Source: Dermanyssus gallinae (taxonomy: Eukaryota > Arthropoda > Arachnida > Mesostigmata > Dermanyssidae). From it: a stretch of 64,000 nucleotides of DNA. Position 1 is the first letter of the stretch, and every line of letters starts with the position of its first letter. The DNA lies in assembly GCA_003439945.1 (NCBI GenBank), contig QVRM01007006.1, positions 186,001 through 250,000 of the forward strand, read 5' to 3'. Position numbers and translations under genes: made by a program. Shown one piece after another: positions 23,444-37,064 of this stretch. Below the pieces are notes generated by a model. It ran no database searches, had not been told where the DNA came from, and saw only the letters and a list, made by a program, of their open reading frames with translations.

Positions 23444-25449
23444 CTATTTATTGAGGTTACTGCTGTTACTAATATTCTTACTAATCCTTATAGCTATAGC
23501 CCATGCCAAGGATTGAGTTAGTCAATACAGTTATTTATTGCCACTACTAATAATCATACCATTACCGCAACTTGCACTGCTCATTATCGGCTCACATGTT
23601 GAGTGCCAGCTGGACAATAGTTTGTGTGCTTGCTAGGTTATTTAACTTGATTTCGAAGAGGGCATCTAGATGATTGATTCACTGACTCTGATTGACTCTA
23701 CAGGGCTGATCGCTAGTCGAACGGACGGGTCTATCTATGCGTGTGTGAATTTATGTGAAAAAGATGGCGTCTTCATATGATCTCTAGTTGGATTGCGGGT
23801 TGACTGATCAATTCATCCAATGCTTACTTAGCTAATTCGTAATTAGAAAATAGCCAGTTGGTAGACGACCGTAACCCCCCCCGTAGGACTCTGATTGAAT
23901 TCGCATGTGACATGTGGTTGCTGGTTTGACTGTCCCGATGTTACTTGTGTGGCGGCACGAACGTTAGGCACTAAGCATCCACAACGTGCGCCGTTATGGG
24001 CGCTTAATGCACGACCTGAAAAACTTGGCCGGTTACGTACCGAAAGTAGGCAGCCAGGAAGCAGCAGCGCTAGAAGCCGCAGCGGTAACAGCAACAGCGA
24101 AAGTCACCCTGAGAATTGCTGATGCTACGGCACACTGGAGGCGCTTGCCGCCGGTACAAGTCACTTTTTGGCACCTTGAAGACATAACTGTGTAACGAAC
24201 AGTCTCAGACGCAAAACGAGTCTCAGGGTTTGCGAAATTACCGAAGAACCTCTCCAGTTGTCTCTGGATAAACGTGACCGCACATAACGATAATGTACGC
24301 CACACATATATATATATATATATATATTCGCAGTAATTCGCAATATGAAAGGGGCTACATAGCTCTTCCGAATCCAGCTTGTGGTCTAGTTTGGGAAACC
24401 GAACAATTATGCTTATACTGCCGGATATATATATATATATACACTTGTTGCTTTAGGTTGGCAGCTAACGATGGGTTGTGTAGACAACAACAGCAACCAT
24501 AAGAACACCATGTGACAAACATAGGCTTCAAACAGGACAGTAACATGACGTTTGGTGTGAATTTGTGTGCATTTATGCGTGTGTGTTTGGGAGAGTGTAA
24601 AAAATAGGGATAGATTGATATATAAATAAATGGACATAATGGAACAAAGGAGAGGGTCCCGAGAGCCAAAAAAGGAAAACACGATGTCCAAGGTGGATAT
24701 CGACACGAGTGCCTACTTTGTCCAGTGTTGGTAGCTGGCGAGCGTGTTTCAGGATAACCGGACTCCGGATAGCGATGCAGCGTTACCAGCAAGTGGTAAG
24801 CTTGCTGCTGGCTCTTCTTGCTATTTCCCCTGCCTCGTCTCGTTAGCGTCCGGTACCCACGATAACTAGGTGCCTAAGGATGCAGTTATACTTCGTATAG
24901 CAATCGAGGCTATACGCAAGCGGTGGCCTTAAAATGAGAGGGGGCAATTTGTTTAAGGCAGGAAGAGTATATCATATAAATAAGAGGCAATGATCTATGA
25001 TTGAGTGGGATCTGAACGTCACGTGGTACGCGGTAATGGAGACAGAAAGCTACCGTTTGGTGGTGTACAACATAGCGACAGGGGCAGGTACATAGTGTGA
25101 AACAAAATGGCATTAGCACATGATGATTGCAACATGCAACAATGATGTGTAAACAAATAGAAAGACAAAGTGAAAGAGCGAGCGTATGGATAATTAATCT
25201 GGGAACGAAAGCGAGAAGCAGAAGAAAATCTGACAGTCGTTATCGCCAAGCAATGCGGAACGAACATCACACTGTTGTACATTTGAATCATCGCAACGAA
25301 GCTCTAGCACGTGTTGTACAAATGATCAATTAAGACTAAATAAATTTATATTTCTCTATCATATGATTTCTTTTTTAGTGACTGGCTTGATTTCGTGCGC
25401 GCAGATTTGGCTATTTTTGTATAGTTACAGTTCATTTAGAAGTGAAATA
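22602..25449. other. CDC7 3' flank, no gene recognised
   Basis: This is the left part of the region between the convergent CDC7 and Reeler genes. I saw no AATAAA within several hundred bases of the CDC7 stop. A GAT/GAC run lies at 22671-22697, a (TA)n array at 23407-23441, and short TA runs near 24305-24326 and 24425-24442. Small open frames (for example 23093-23341 and 23986-24195) show no recognisable content. Confidence 0.45.
23407..23441. repeat. (TA)n microsatellite
   Basis: Uninterrupted TA array of about 35 bases. Confidence 0.95.
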
Positions 25450-26650
25450 AGTGTGATTACGGTGATGATTTGAACAGCGATAAAGGAAATTGTAAAGCTC
25501 GTTATAATTATTTTTTTTTGTCAATGAAACATCGTCTCTGAGAAGTCTTATTTCGGAGTGAGAGTGATCTTAATGATATCCGTGACCCTGGTCTTGTTGC
25601 CCGACTTAGGACCACAAAATATGCAGTTGCGAGACAATCAGTCCGAAACCAACTGAAGCTAGACACATCGACGTGTTCGTGAGAAAATTCTGCTTCCTCT
25701 GAAGACCATATAACGCCGGCCAGAAGATGAGACATGGTCGATAAGAAGAGAGTTAGCAAAAAATGGATTAGACTTCAGGCTGCATACCCTAAAATCATAA
25801 CCATACTATCACAGTGCTTAAAACTAACACATTCAGGCATTTTTTTAAATGTTTTCCGTATGGCAATTGCCCGTGTACGGTTTTTTATGTCATGGCTAAT
25901 TTTTATCCACTCCGGCATTTACCTTGTCTAAACTGGAAACCATGCAAACCAATTTAAGAGTGGCCGGTCTGGGTCTCGAACCCAGTCCTCTCGAATGCAA
26001 GGCAAAGGCTTTGCCACTAAGCCATCTTGCTCGGTTTCATGACGATCATTTGGGTATCAAATCTATGACAACGCGAGCCGTGATTGCGGAGTAATTAAGA
26101 ATTTTCGGCGGACATGTCGAGATTGAGTGCATGCATAAATGACCTACAATGATTTATCTGATGGAGTAATTCATTTATGCATGCACGTAACCTCGATTAC
26201 TCTGGAATCACGCCTCGTATTGCCATTAATTTGGTACCAAAATGATCGCATGAAATGCGCAATTGCCTGAATGTGTTAGTTTTGAGCGCTGTAAATGGCC
26301 ATTGTTTTGAGGTATTGGACGTGAAAGCTTATAGCAGAACTTTATTTTTTAATTCTTATTTAAACTACCATGTCGCATTTTCTGACCGGTGATGTTCAGA
26401 GGAAGATACTTTTTACAAATACGCTTAGTTTCTATATAGGAGGACTGATTGTCTCGCAAATAAACATTTTGTGTTCCTATGTCGGGCAACAACACCAGTG
26501 TCATGGATTTTAGTAATATCACTCACACTTCGAAAGAAGACTTCTACGTTTCATTGAAAAAATACTTACTTTAACAAGTTCTTAGTCGATTTTAACAAGC
26601 TCCATATTCCCTACATCGCTGTTCACATCTTTCTGGAAGACACTGTACTA
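25450..26650. mobile_element. Long foldback element, copy 2, with nested SINE
   Basis: The left arm (about 25475-26140) and right arm (about 26165-26645) are inverted copies of each other. For example, GTTGCCCGACTTAGGACCAC on the left matches the complement of 26474-26493, and GCGAGACAATCAGTCC is shared exactly. Once the SINE at 25840-26037 is removed, the arms are about 467 and 480 bases, so this is almost entirely one palindrome, with arms that have drifted visibly apart. The hinge holds a smaller hairpin built on GTGCATGCATAAATGA and its partner (26128-26186). It is the same family as 13492-14010. No open reading frame is conserved. Confidence 0.82.
25840..26037 (-). mobile_element. tRNA-derived SINE (family B), copy nested in foldback element
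   Basis: On the minus strand a tRNA-like head carries an A-box TGGCTTAGTGG and a B-box GGTTCGAGACC, followed by a body shared with 45241-45452 and an A-rich tail (T-run at 25840 on the plus strand). It interrupts the left arm of the foldback element: the uninterrupted equivalent is at 13656-13690 in copy 1 and in the right arm of copy 2. The SINE is therefore younger than the foldback copy. Confidence 0.85.
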
Positions 26651-26653
26651 TGC

Positions 26654-26685
<32 letters not shown>

Positions 26686-26813
26686 TAATTAATTTTTTCA
26701 GACCTTTAAATAAGTTCGTCGATCTGACAGTAACGAGTCGACTGAGAGGGCTTGCTACAACTAATCCATAAGGCCAAAACTAGAGATAACAATTCAAGAC
26801 AATTGACCAGAGC

Positions 26814-26819
26814 TTTATT
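26814..26819 (-). terminator. Candidate poly(A) signal of the Reeler gene
   Basis: TTTATT on the plus strand reads AATAAA on the minus strand. It is the first such signal noticed downstream of the stop at 27681, giving a 3' UTR of about 0.86 kb that would include a TA array. Confidence 0.35.
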
Positions 26820-26989
26820 GTCATAACGTTATTACTATAACCGATACAAACTGCAGCTGCTAGTGCAATAGTGTGCGGTTGCAGTTAGGTTTTCATGTAT
26901 TTTACGTATCTAGTGTGTACGGTTATTTTTGGCATTACGTTTCTTACCTAGGCAAACTGCTTATGGCGCTAACAAGTACCTCTCTCTTG

Positions 26990-26990
<1 letters not shown>

Positions 26991-27062
<72 letters not shown>
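26991..27062. repeat. (TA)n microsatellite
   Basis: Uninterrupted TA array of about 72 bases, the longest pure TA tract in the window. Confidence 0.95.
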
Positions 27063-27067
<5 letters not shown>

Positions 27068-27680
27068 TTCAAGGCATTTATACACACATCTAGTGGATCG
27101 GGTCGTGAGCGTACTGCATTGTGGAGTATAGCTCGTATGAAGCACTAACGACGTGTCTATGTCTATCTAAGAACCTGATATATTAGAAAAACTTCATACG
27201 TCAGAAGCGAATAAATCAAAGCAGATCTAAGTTTACAGTAATGTTAGTGAAGTGTCTTTACGAACAACCGTGAAGCCACTTGAGACACGCCGACAGTGTG
27301 AGCCAAAAATCTTAATGGTGCCTCTTAAATAACTGATCATTCAATTCCAACTAGGTAGGCTGCATCTTCGTTGTTGCTGTAGAATTGATGCTTTCGAGGG
27401 CCTACATACTCATAAGTTTTACAAACAAAATTCGAGCCCTTGTCACATTGTTGCGTAGCCAGTACCGCAAGAATTTCATCAGGGCACAACCGTAGCTCAT
27501 CATTGTTTCTTCGGTTATTGGAGTTCATTGGCAACGGACGAAGTGGAGATGTCCCAACCGACCCCACGGGGTCAGACATTACTTGTGTATCATGGCGAAA
27601 CGCATCGAGTTTGACGAGCCTAACCCAAATATCAAACAACCATCCTCCGAAGTCTGTGCAGAGCCTCCTTCTTGTCGGCT

Positions 27681-29131
27681 TTACGCCTTGGCCTTGTAAG
27701 GTGCGGGTGCGGCGGCAATGAGGTTACTGTAGTAGTCTGAGTAAGACTTGACAACGGTGGCCATAAAGATGACATTGCCCTGGGGGATATCGTGGGGCGG
27801 CACCCAGATAAGCGTGACGCGCTGCTTGAGTTGACCGTCCGAATGGGTCACGGCCGAGCATGCAACAGGGTGCGTGCCCTTCACCTAAGGATGGTCATAC
27901 AAATTGCATACAGCCTTACGTCACGGTAACAAGCTATTTGATGAAATATTTTGTACGGTTATCGAATCTCACCGCTTCTCTAAATAACCCGTTCATATAC
28001 CAATTTGTCTCGTGTTAAGTTGATATGTGGTCTAACACCGACAGCAAAATTGTTTCAATTAATATTTATCACGTCAGATCTAATTACGTACGCATGTATA
28101 CACATGAGGCATTGGAAAACCAACGTACGTAAATAGTGTACATCCGCGTTTTTCATCGACATATGCATAAGTACCAAGAAGTGCTTACCTGCTGGAAGCG
28201 ACCGATACGCTTGTGGGTGACTGGATCAATGGCGGCTACCATAAAGCCTTTAAACGTTGAGCCGGAGATCTCAACTGAAGAGAAAAAAATTGGTTATCTC
28301 GTGCTGAAACTGAAATTGTGCTTTTGATACTGTTAATAAATGTTGATGTACGGACATGCATTTGTTCGTAAACACATAGTAAGTGCTACGTACGCATTCC
28401 CTAAGCCAAAGAGTTTGTTATCCAATCGAAAAAAAGGTGTTGGACCAACTCTCTCGCGAGCATCGGCAGAATAAATTGTGCGGCAGGGAAGTCTTCGAAC
28501 GCACACACAGACGACTTACAACTTCGTAAAAAGGGCTCAACTGGATCGTATATAGAGAGGACGGACGGAGATTCATATACGACGCAACACACTGTATCAG
28601 TAGAATACATTTCGGTCAACTTAAATAGGCATATACTTGATCACAACTTAAAATAATTTTATTCTTCATTAATACATCGCTTTGCGGTAGTGTTGCACAC
28701 TTTAAATTTCACATCTCCTGCTCAAAACGTCTACGGAACTCTCGCAGTGAAGGCGTAAGCGGAGCGGAAGTTTGAAGCGGTTTTCAAGATCCTCAATGAA
28801 CAACGCCGCCCTCGACAGACTACAAAGTAAACCTGTTCTGTGCGTTTCTAGGGAGGACCGATACGCTCTTAAGGAACGTTGGCTTCACCGCATCAAGAGC
28901 GTTAAGCTGCCGAAAGGATGGGTATTCCCAACTGAGTGTGATAACATGTGATGCCACCAAGGCAACTTTTAGGTTGAACAGCATTGGAGCTGCCTTTCCT
29001 GAGAGCGAATGTTGACGGTGTTCTGATATTATTAAAAATGGTTTTCATCTTATTTCACATTAGGAAAGATGCATCTTTAATAAACTACATGTTTTTTATC
29101 GGTCTTTGAACGAGAGCGTACGTAGGGAACA

Positions 29132-29179
<48 letters not shown>

Positions 29180-30242
29180 TTGTCTCTCTCTCTGTAGAAA
29201 GAGAGAAAGAGAAAGGCGAAAGGGAGAGAAGGGCGCCTTCCACATCGACTAAACGTATACAGTAGTTTATACAAGTTGTAACGAATGTATCTGTATTGCA
29301 AAACATATTTAATACGTCAAACTCCTTGTATACCGAACAGGTTTCCTAATCATTGTTTTGTGTTTCATACTGTAACTGCGCGTATATGTCGATACAACTG
29401 CAACTACACGTATCTATCGATGCAACTGCTACAACAATCGGTCGATATGTGGCAACACTGGTACCGAACTACCGAACGAAGTTTGTAAGATTGAGGGCCA
29501 GCCAGCACCAGCGGGGTCGTGGTCTCAGCGTATTGTTGTTGTTGTTGCTGTGGATATCGCTGTCATAGCCAGAAAATGCTACCAGCAGACAACATAGCTC
29601 GCTAACGGTGGTCACTATTTCTGAAAGCGTCAAAAAACTGGCTTCGATCACAAATAGATATAGCGGATAGAGGCACAAATAAGTAAAATGCCCCTCATTT
29701 GAGGTGCCTATCACGCGTGTGCGCGCGACACAATGCCGCCTTTCGTTTTTTTTAGTATAAGATTGAACGTCTGTTGACGGAAATCGAGCCACTGTGGGCG
29801 TGAAGGCTAACCGCGTCTATATTTTTAAGATAGCATCAGCATACTAATTCCATTACGCCGCGCTCAGGCAAGCAATCCCATTGTCACTTGCTTGTCAATT
29901 CATGATAGCACCAAGACAAAACCAAGATTTTTTTATCTACGGATACTGACCACTTCAAGTTTTTAGTTCTAAACGTGCACATATGTGTTTCTATATATAC
30001 ATTTTGTAACGCGTATGCGTAGATTGTGCTCAAAAACTAACTGTTATATGTTTGCCCGCATGCAGAGCGATTCATATGATTATTATATTTATATGATGAT
30101 CATGACCTTCCGTATTAACACATTTGTTTCCCCAGGTAGCATAATAATAATAATAATATGTATGTAATACATCTATATGACAATATGTATTTTTTGATAT
30201 TTTACGGCGCAAAATAAATTTTGGCCATTTGGGACACGTTTC

Positions 30243-30286
<44 letters not shown>

Positions 30287-32700
30287 GCGACAAGACAGTA
30301 ATGTGCCGTACGCGGTTAGCTGGGTCATGGCCATGCTTATCTCAACTGAATCGCTCCGAATCATATGATAGGCGTATCGTCAACATCGCCACAGTGACAA
30401 ACTTTTTGCAGAGCATTTTTTTAAGGACGTGCTCACCAGATGACGCCGAGAGAGAGAAAGAGAGCAGCACAAAACGACGAGTGTGAAGAAATCGTGACGT
30501 ACGAAACAATTTTAACACGTCGCTTCTAGTGTGATTCATCGTGCTATTACGTGAACAATGTACCAATTTTTTACAGACATATTGCTCAGAACGAGTTTTG
30601 ATTTACTTTTATAGTTTACTCGTACATATTTACTTGAACAGGCTGTTCTAATCTGCCCAGTGTGGTTTAAAATGGTATGCGCGGGAGTTATGTCTGTCTG
30701 CTACTAATTGAGCTATTATCGAGACGACAACGACCGACCGCAAGCTTTTATCACCACAACCGGTGCTCACTTACCCATTGGGAACTACCGTGAACAACAT
30801 GAAAGGAACGCCGCTTCGAACTCCCGAATACGGGGATTTGATATAGATACGATGTTTTTCAAAACCTTTTTTACTGCTTGTGTCATGGGTATCACTCTTT
30901 TAGTGGCAAACAATTCTTAGATTTCCTATCTGACGGATCGACGGGATCACTAGAGGCATTTCAACTCAAGGTATGTTGATGGTTGTTGCCAGCTCATGTC
31001 ACGCACTTGAATGGACGTAAAGCTACGGGCCTAACTAGTTACTTGGCTTACCTTGGATTCCATGGACGGTCTTCTGCTGATCGTACGTGGATCCGGACGC
31101 GATGAACGTGTATGGAGAGTCCTGTGGCCCGCGCGGCTCCGTGTGAATGTGGCGCGGCAACAACGAATCGCAGGACTCCGCAGGACCGCCCTGGGGAAAA
31201 GCTCCCACCAGCCCTAAACACGATCAGCACGCCAAGCACATGTACACACCATACGTACCGGGCATAATGCAGCACTGGTTAATGAATGATTTGCTGCTAC
31301 GGTTTTGCTAAAAAATAACCTTAGCTACATGACTGATTTCAGCGTGTTTATTCCTCTCTCTCTCTCCCATGGCCGTCATAAAGTGTAAATTGTAATCAAT
31401 AATGTAATTCATGTACAATTATTCCTCTCTTGTGACATACAGATGCTGCCTTTTCTGCTACAAAATGTATGTGTAGCGTTGCGTTAGGTGCCGGACCATA
31501 CCGTGCGCAAAATATCGACTCATTTCGAAGGAAGCGTATTTATCTTGTCAATAATCGGTCGTATTCTGGCAACGCAGGCGTCATTTCTAGCTGCCAGAAG
31601 AAGGCATACGGGTGGCAGTACTTCGCAAAGTTGTCTCGAAGTCGAGTAGTCAATTTTGGCACAACAACTCTAAAAAAATACCGAATGCACTCAGATATCG
31701 CTGTAAAGTATCGTAATAAGCGCGGTGAAGGTTTCCCTCCTTGTCAACAAGTTACAGTCGTGACGATAAATAGTTCCATGACAGAGTTGACTGCTATGTA
31801 TCAGTATGCATTTGCTTGCATTGGTATTATCGGAACCAAATCTAGGGTGCGGGCGGCGTCAAGACAACGATTGCGCAGCGGGATCGCCCGCTTTGCTGGT
31901 CTGCATGCTATTTAGTCTAGGGCAACGGCTACAACCCCAACTGGCGACAGCCTTTTCATCCTGATGCCTTTACAACTATTTCTAGTCCTGCTCTGCCCTT
32001 CCAATCACGTTAACAACAGTAGCAACAGACGCAACAAGAACGAGTACTACGTGCATAGCTACTTGACTAGATTTTTCACATCCGAGCATAAGAGTCAGCT
32101 ACAGCACTACAAGTCCGTACGTTTCCAGAGCCCTTTCGTCTCCCTTCAGAGAGATGCAAACAAACAAATTGTTCTCTCAACCACTTGTAGACGATGATCT
32201 GCCTGGACGCCGGGAGATTCACAGACAGTTTGTCTGTGTTTATTTGACTATTGGCGAAATGTTTCTTAGCCGGTCGGTTACCTCCTGTGCATACGAATAT
32301 GAATGGGAAATAAAATCCCAGTAACGTGTACGCGTGGACGCGTAGACGTCTACGTTTCGAGATCAAGGAGCTCAAGGAGACGACACAAGCCTCTGTTGAC
32401 TGAACTACAGCATATTGATACGTGCTCATTACGCAGAGTCGAGCCCGTGTCAGTTGTGCGGGAGACCGCTTGGAGTTTACCAATGATCTGTTTGCATGGC
32501 GGAGTGCGAGGTGGACACACTCAAGCCTCAGTGCAATCTAATTCGTTTCTGATCGCAGATTCATTAAAAATTGTGGTACAATATAAATGTTTATATATGA
32601 CATGTGTATGTACATTGCTTTATCTAATAAAAAAAAGATGCCTTCCTTCGACCAAGTGCTCGAAAAAATAATTTGAATCAAAAGTAAGCTATAACTAATT

Positions 32701-32731
<31 letters not shown>

Positions 32732-33122
32732 GTAAACGGTCTACGACTCTGGTGTGCTGCGAGCTGTGGATTTGTTCTATACGGCGTAATTGGAAGATGC
32801 TGACTACTTATTCATTGCATAACCGAATATTCAGACGCATTGCGAGTTAAAGACTGGCGTTTCGACATTAAGTTCTGTCTATCTACGTATGATACAATAT
32901 GTTAGTATCAGTATGATACTAACATATCGTATCATACTGATTAGAATAAAGGCTATAGTTACTAGTTTCTGCTACCGCTGGCTCCAATCGTAGGTGAGAA
33001 CGTCTGTGTACAGCGTCAGACACCGATAGATCTACGCCAGACCAAAATCAACAGCACTCGAGCGGGCAAATGGCAGCAGCAGCGCCACGAATAACAACTA
33101 TAAAGCCGACAAAAATATATGT

Positions 33123-33172
<50 letters not shown>

Positions 33173-36039
33173 TTATATATATATATCTATATAATCACGT
33201 GTTACTACCCTCATAATCATGTTATCATTCATTATAACCTTCTACTCTGGCTACTATATATATATATATATATATACACACCTGTATGCATATAAACACG
33301 GTAAATTAGCGTCGGCGAATCCAGCTTGGAGGATACTGCTGCTGCTGTATTAATACTACTAGTACTACTATGATTTCGATTAATATGGCTGGAGCTTTCT
33401 CAACGACACGCGACAGTCGCTCGTTAAGTGTCGTTGCTATTATCATTCTAGTAGTAAAACTAGTTGTTGTTGTTGTTGCGACTGCTGTTGTTGTACCATT
33501 TACTCATAGGCAAGTCTTCAGTACGTGCCCAGTTGGGCCCTGCCTGGCCTTCTCGTCCCGATCATCAGCAAAGAAAGCGGTAGATGACCAGACATACAGA
33601 CACGCAGCAAGTCCGGCCAGAACAAAATGGCTTTCGCTGACAACCGTTACCGCAACAACGACAACAACAACAACAACATCAACCCCCATTACCACAACAA
33701 GGATATCACGATAAGAACAGAAACAACAACAAGGTAACAACAACAAGATAACAACAACAGCAACCGTTTATATACGACCCCTGATCTTACTGCTGTTGTT
33801 AGCACTGTTTCGACTAGTCAGGCAACGAGTGCTGGTTTTGCTTCTACTGTACCGGCGGCTGCAATTGCTGTTTCCCACTACACCCCCATCACACCCCCTC
33901 CCAGCTTATTACTGTCCGGCGTGATGGCCGTTAACGCTGCGGCGGCGGCTGCTACTGCTGGCGCCGCCACCCCCAAGGTCGTCCCGACAGAAGAAGAAGA
34001 ATAATGGTCCCCCCTCGCCCCGCGCCTCCGTCAGATACCCCCATGCCCCCGGTGCCGCTACTACAACCGTACTACAACTACTATGAGCTGCTGGTATCGA
34101 GGTCTAGCTCGAGCAAGCAACGGGAACAAACAACAGCAGAAGCAGCAGCAGCAGCGTCGACGCTGTCCAGTATCGACGCTCACGTTTATGCTGGACGCTT
34201 TGCTTCTGCTGGTTCGTCATTGTTGGCAGCAACGAGCTGCAAGGGGGTGGCGGCAGCGGCGGCGCACCCCCACCCCACCGCCCAATCTACTGCGTACGTG
34301 GGGTGGTTGTGCACAGGTGGTGGGGTGCGCCGGCGGTGGCCAACTATAGGTGGTGTGGCCAGCCATAGCCATAGCCATCAGGTGTGCCGAAGATCGGGTA
34401 TGGGACGAATCGTCACCACAAACCACTACCGTCACCACCATTGCCACCACCATCATCGTCAGGACTCATGGACTCAGTTTGCTGTAGCGGCACGCCGGCC
34501 GTTTGCCCAGGCAACGCATGAGAGACACGGCGCGTGGCCAGCCGGCTGGATGGCTGGGTCGCTGACTAACTGTCCGCTCGCTTACCCGTCCACCTGTCTC
34601 TTGATAATTGTGGCAGAATGTGTGGGCAAAGACAGCAGAAACAGCAGCAGCACCAACAACAACAAGAACAGCAGCAACAACAACAAGAACAGCAACAACA
34701 ACAAGAACAGCAGCAACAACAACAACAACAACAACAACAACAACCAGCCGCAGCAGCAGCCGTCATCGGAATTTTTCGTCATGTTGATTAGTCCAAGCGG
34801 TGACAGCAACGGCAAGAGACTAGAAGAGAAGGCAGCAGGCTGGCCGTGCGTAAGGAACGTAAGTTTATCGTTCTTGTCCTATGCTGTGCTGTCTTGTTTG
34901 TCCGGTGGCGGTATGCTGCTGGAGACGGCCGACGTTCTAATACGACGCTCATTGATGCTGTCTCGCTTGTCGTACCTACGTCTTTTTGACGACAATAGCG
35001 ACGCCAGCCTCACAGGCCATTATAGCAATGACGACGACGACGACGACGATGACAACAGCAACAGTAAAAGCAAACACAGCAGAGACAACAGCAACAACAG
35101 AAGCGTCAACAATAACAGCAACAGTCGCAGCAGCAATAGCAACAATAAAAGCAACAACATTAAGAGCCACATCAACAACAGCAGAGACAACAACAACAAC
35201 AAAATCCGGCAGAGCTTGCCAAAACGGTTGGTTAACGTTGTCGTCATCATCGTCGTAGTCGCCGGCTTCATTTTCTGTGGCACAAATGGGTTTCTCTAAC
35301 GCCGCCGTCGTCGCGGAATCATTATCATGGAACACCAAACGAATTATACGGTTTGGTAGAGCCGCTTTGCCGCTTTCGGGTGTTCAAATTACTATGAGTT
35401 TCTTTCGCGTCCTCTGTCGCTCTCTCCCTCAGTCTCTTTGCAGTAGTAATTTATCTGCAGACATTATTGGACTGAAGAGGTTTACATACGCAGATATGCA
35501 CGTAAATACTCTCCAGACTACCAATAGCCAGCACACCGACCCTATTGATGAGATGCTGCATGGCTCGATGGCGGTCGGTTGTCGGTGACAACCACGCGGT
35601 TGACAGCGGTGAAAAGTATTTTGACCTCAGGTTTGAACCAGCTCAATCAGCGCCAAAACTTACTATGGCTATTAAATAGCACCAGCATAAGATAACACGA
35701 TGTCAATTTAATGAGCCCTATTGCTCGGCTGTGTCTGTTTTGAAGGACGAAGGAAGGCTGGTTAGTTCTGTCTGCCGACTGTGCCATTTCTAGTACCACT
35801 GAAGCATATATTTATTTTTATGTACATGTTTGTCCTGTTGAAGTTGCGAGCGATGCGCTCTTTAGCGTGTGCGCAAATGTTTATATATATATATATATAT
35901 ATATATGCAGTACCGCGACCGCCCCCGACAAGGGGCAAATTGAACGACTGGATTTTAGTGGGTCTGTGAACCCCACTTTACCGTGGCCTTAACAACGACG
36001 CTAGGTGTATCATGCTCTTTACCAGTTAATCTCTGTCTA

Positions 36040-36090
<51 letters not shown>

Positions 36091-37027
36091 TAGTAGTACA
36101 CACCTAATAACTGTAAATGAAACAAGTATCTTGTAAAAAGAACACTTACAAATGTATGTATATTGTTGCAATTTTTTTACATGGATATCGTACTATTGTT
36201 CAAGATTGCCTAAATGGTTACTTGTTAATATAGCGACTTATTCAAATGCATATAATTAACAACAAGAAAATTGTTGGATCTGATTATCATGCCATTTCTA
36301 GGAGTCTCATGTTGCGTTCCATAGGTTTGGAATCAGTAGTTTAATTATGTAAACAAAATCTACTTTCCTAAAGTACGCAAGCGTACAGTACGCATACATT
36401 TATATATAAAATGCACACAATCGTGTATGCAAGCGGTGCTAAAGGAATCTCTCCTTCAGGATAAATTAACAGGCTGGTTCCTTCCACGACGAAGTAAAAC
36501 GAAGACAAGCAAAATGTAGACATGTCGAATAAAACGGCAACATGGAATAGTAAGTAGCACACTTGTAATAACTGTGTGCGATCCAAGTTTCCGGCAAGAA
36601 CTACCTTTGGAAATGTATGTCAAATTTGCATACGACTGCATGGATTCCGCACTATTTCTCAATCTTGCCTGAATGAGTGAATGTTAGTATATCGATGATT
36701 TGAAATACATATAATTCCAAACGATAATTAGATATAGTTCACTCGTTACTTCCTCGTCCTTCGTGGTGTAATCTATATTTGTTGGGACCTGCATTTTAAT
36801 TAGATATCAAATAAATCTGCTATAGTAGTAAACAGGCCTATAGATCCCTTTGAGAGTCATCAGCTGTTCAGCAATAGAAAGCTTGTTATCAGCGCGGAAG
36901 TTTAGCGCGCTTTCAGCGTCCACATAACACACCGACTTAGTTTTTAAGAAAAGCTATCTGACATTTACAGCCGCAAGTGCACCCTTGATCAGCTAGCAAC
37001 ATTTAATACAGTACAACATGATGTGGG

Positions 37028-37064
<37 letters not shown>

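Larger units (their letters stand above)
26651..27680. other. 3' region of the Reeler gene
   Basis: This follows the Reeler stop codon on the minus strand and is probably its 3' UTR and flank. A 100-codon minus frame at 27337-27639 has no recognisable content. A 72-base TA array lies at 26991-27062, and a TTTATT at 26814-26819 is a candidate poly(A) signal on the minus strand. Confidence 0.4.

Noticed and set aside
30708..30920. 70-codon plus-strand frame, hydrophilic then hydrophobic
   Set aside because: It lies in Reeler intron 2, has no recognisable motif and no splice-supported neighbours.
31048..31275. 75-codon minus-strand frame over Reeler exon 2
   Set aside because: Wrong frame. The neighbouring frame gives the Reeler sequence with correct acceptor, donor and phase.
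31469..31915. 148-codon plus-strand frame in Reeler intron 1
   Set aside because: No homology recognised, no start context or exon partners, and ordinary intronic composition. Kept only as a possibility.
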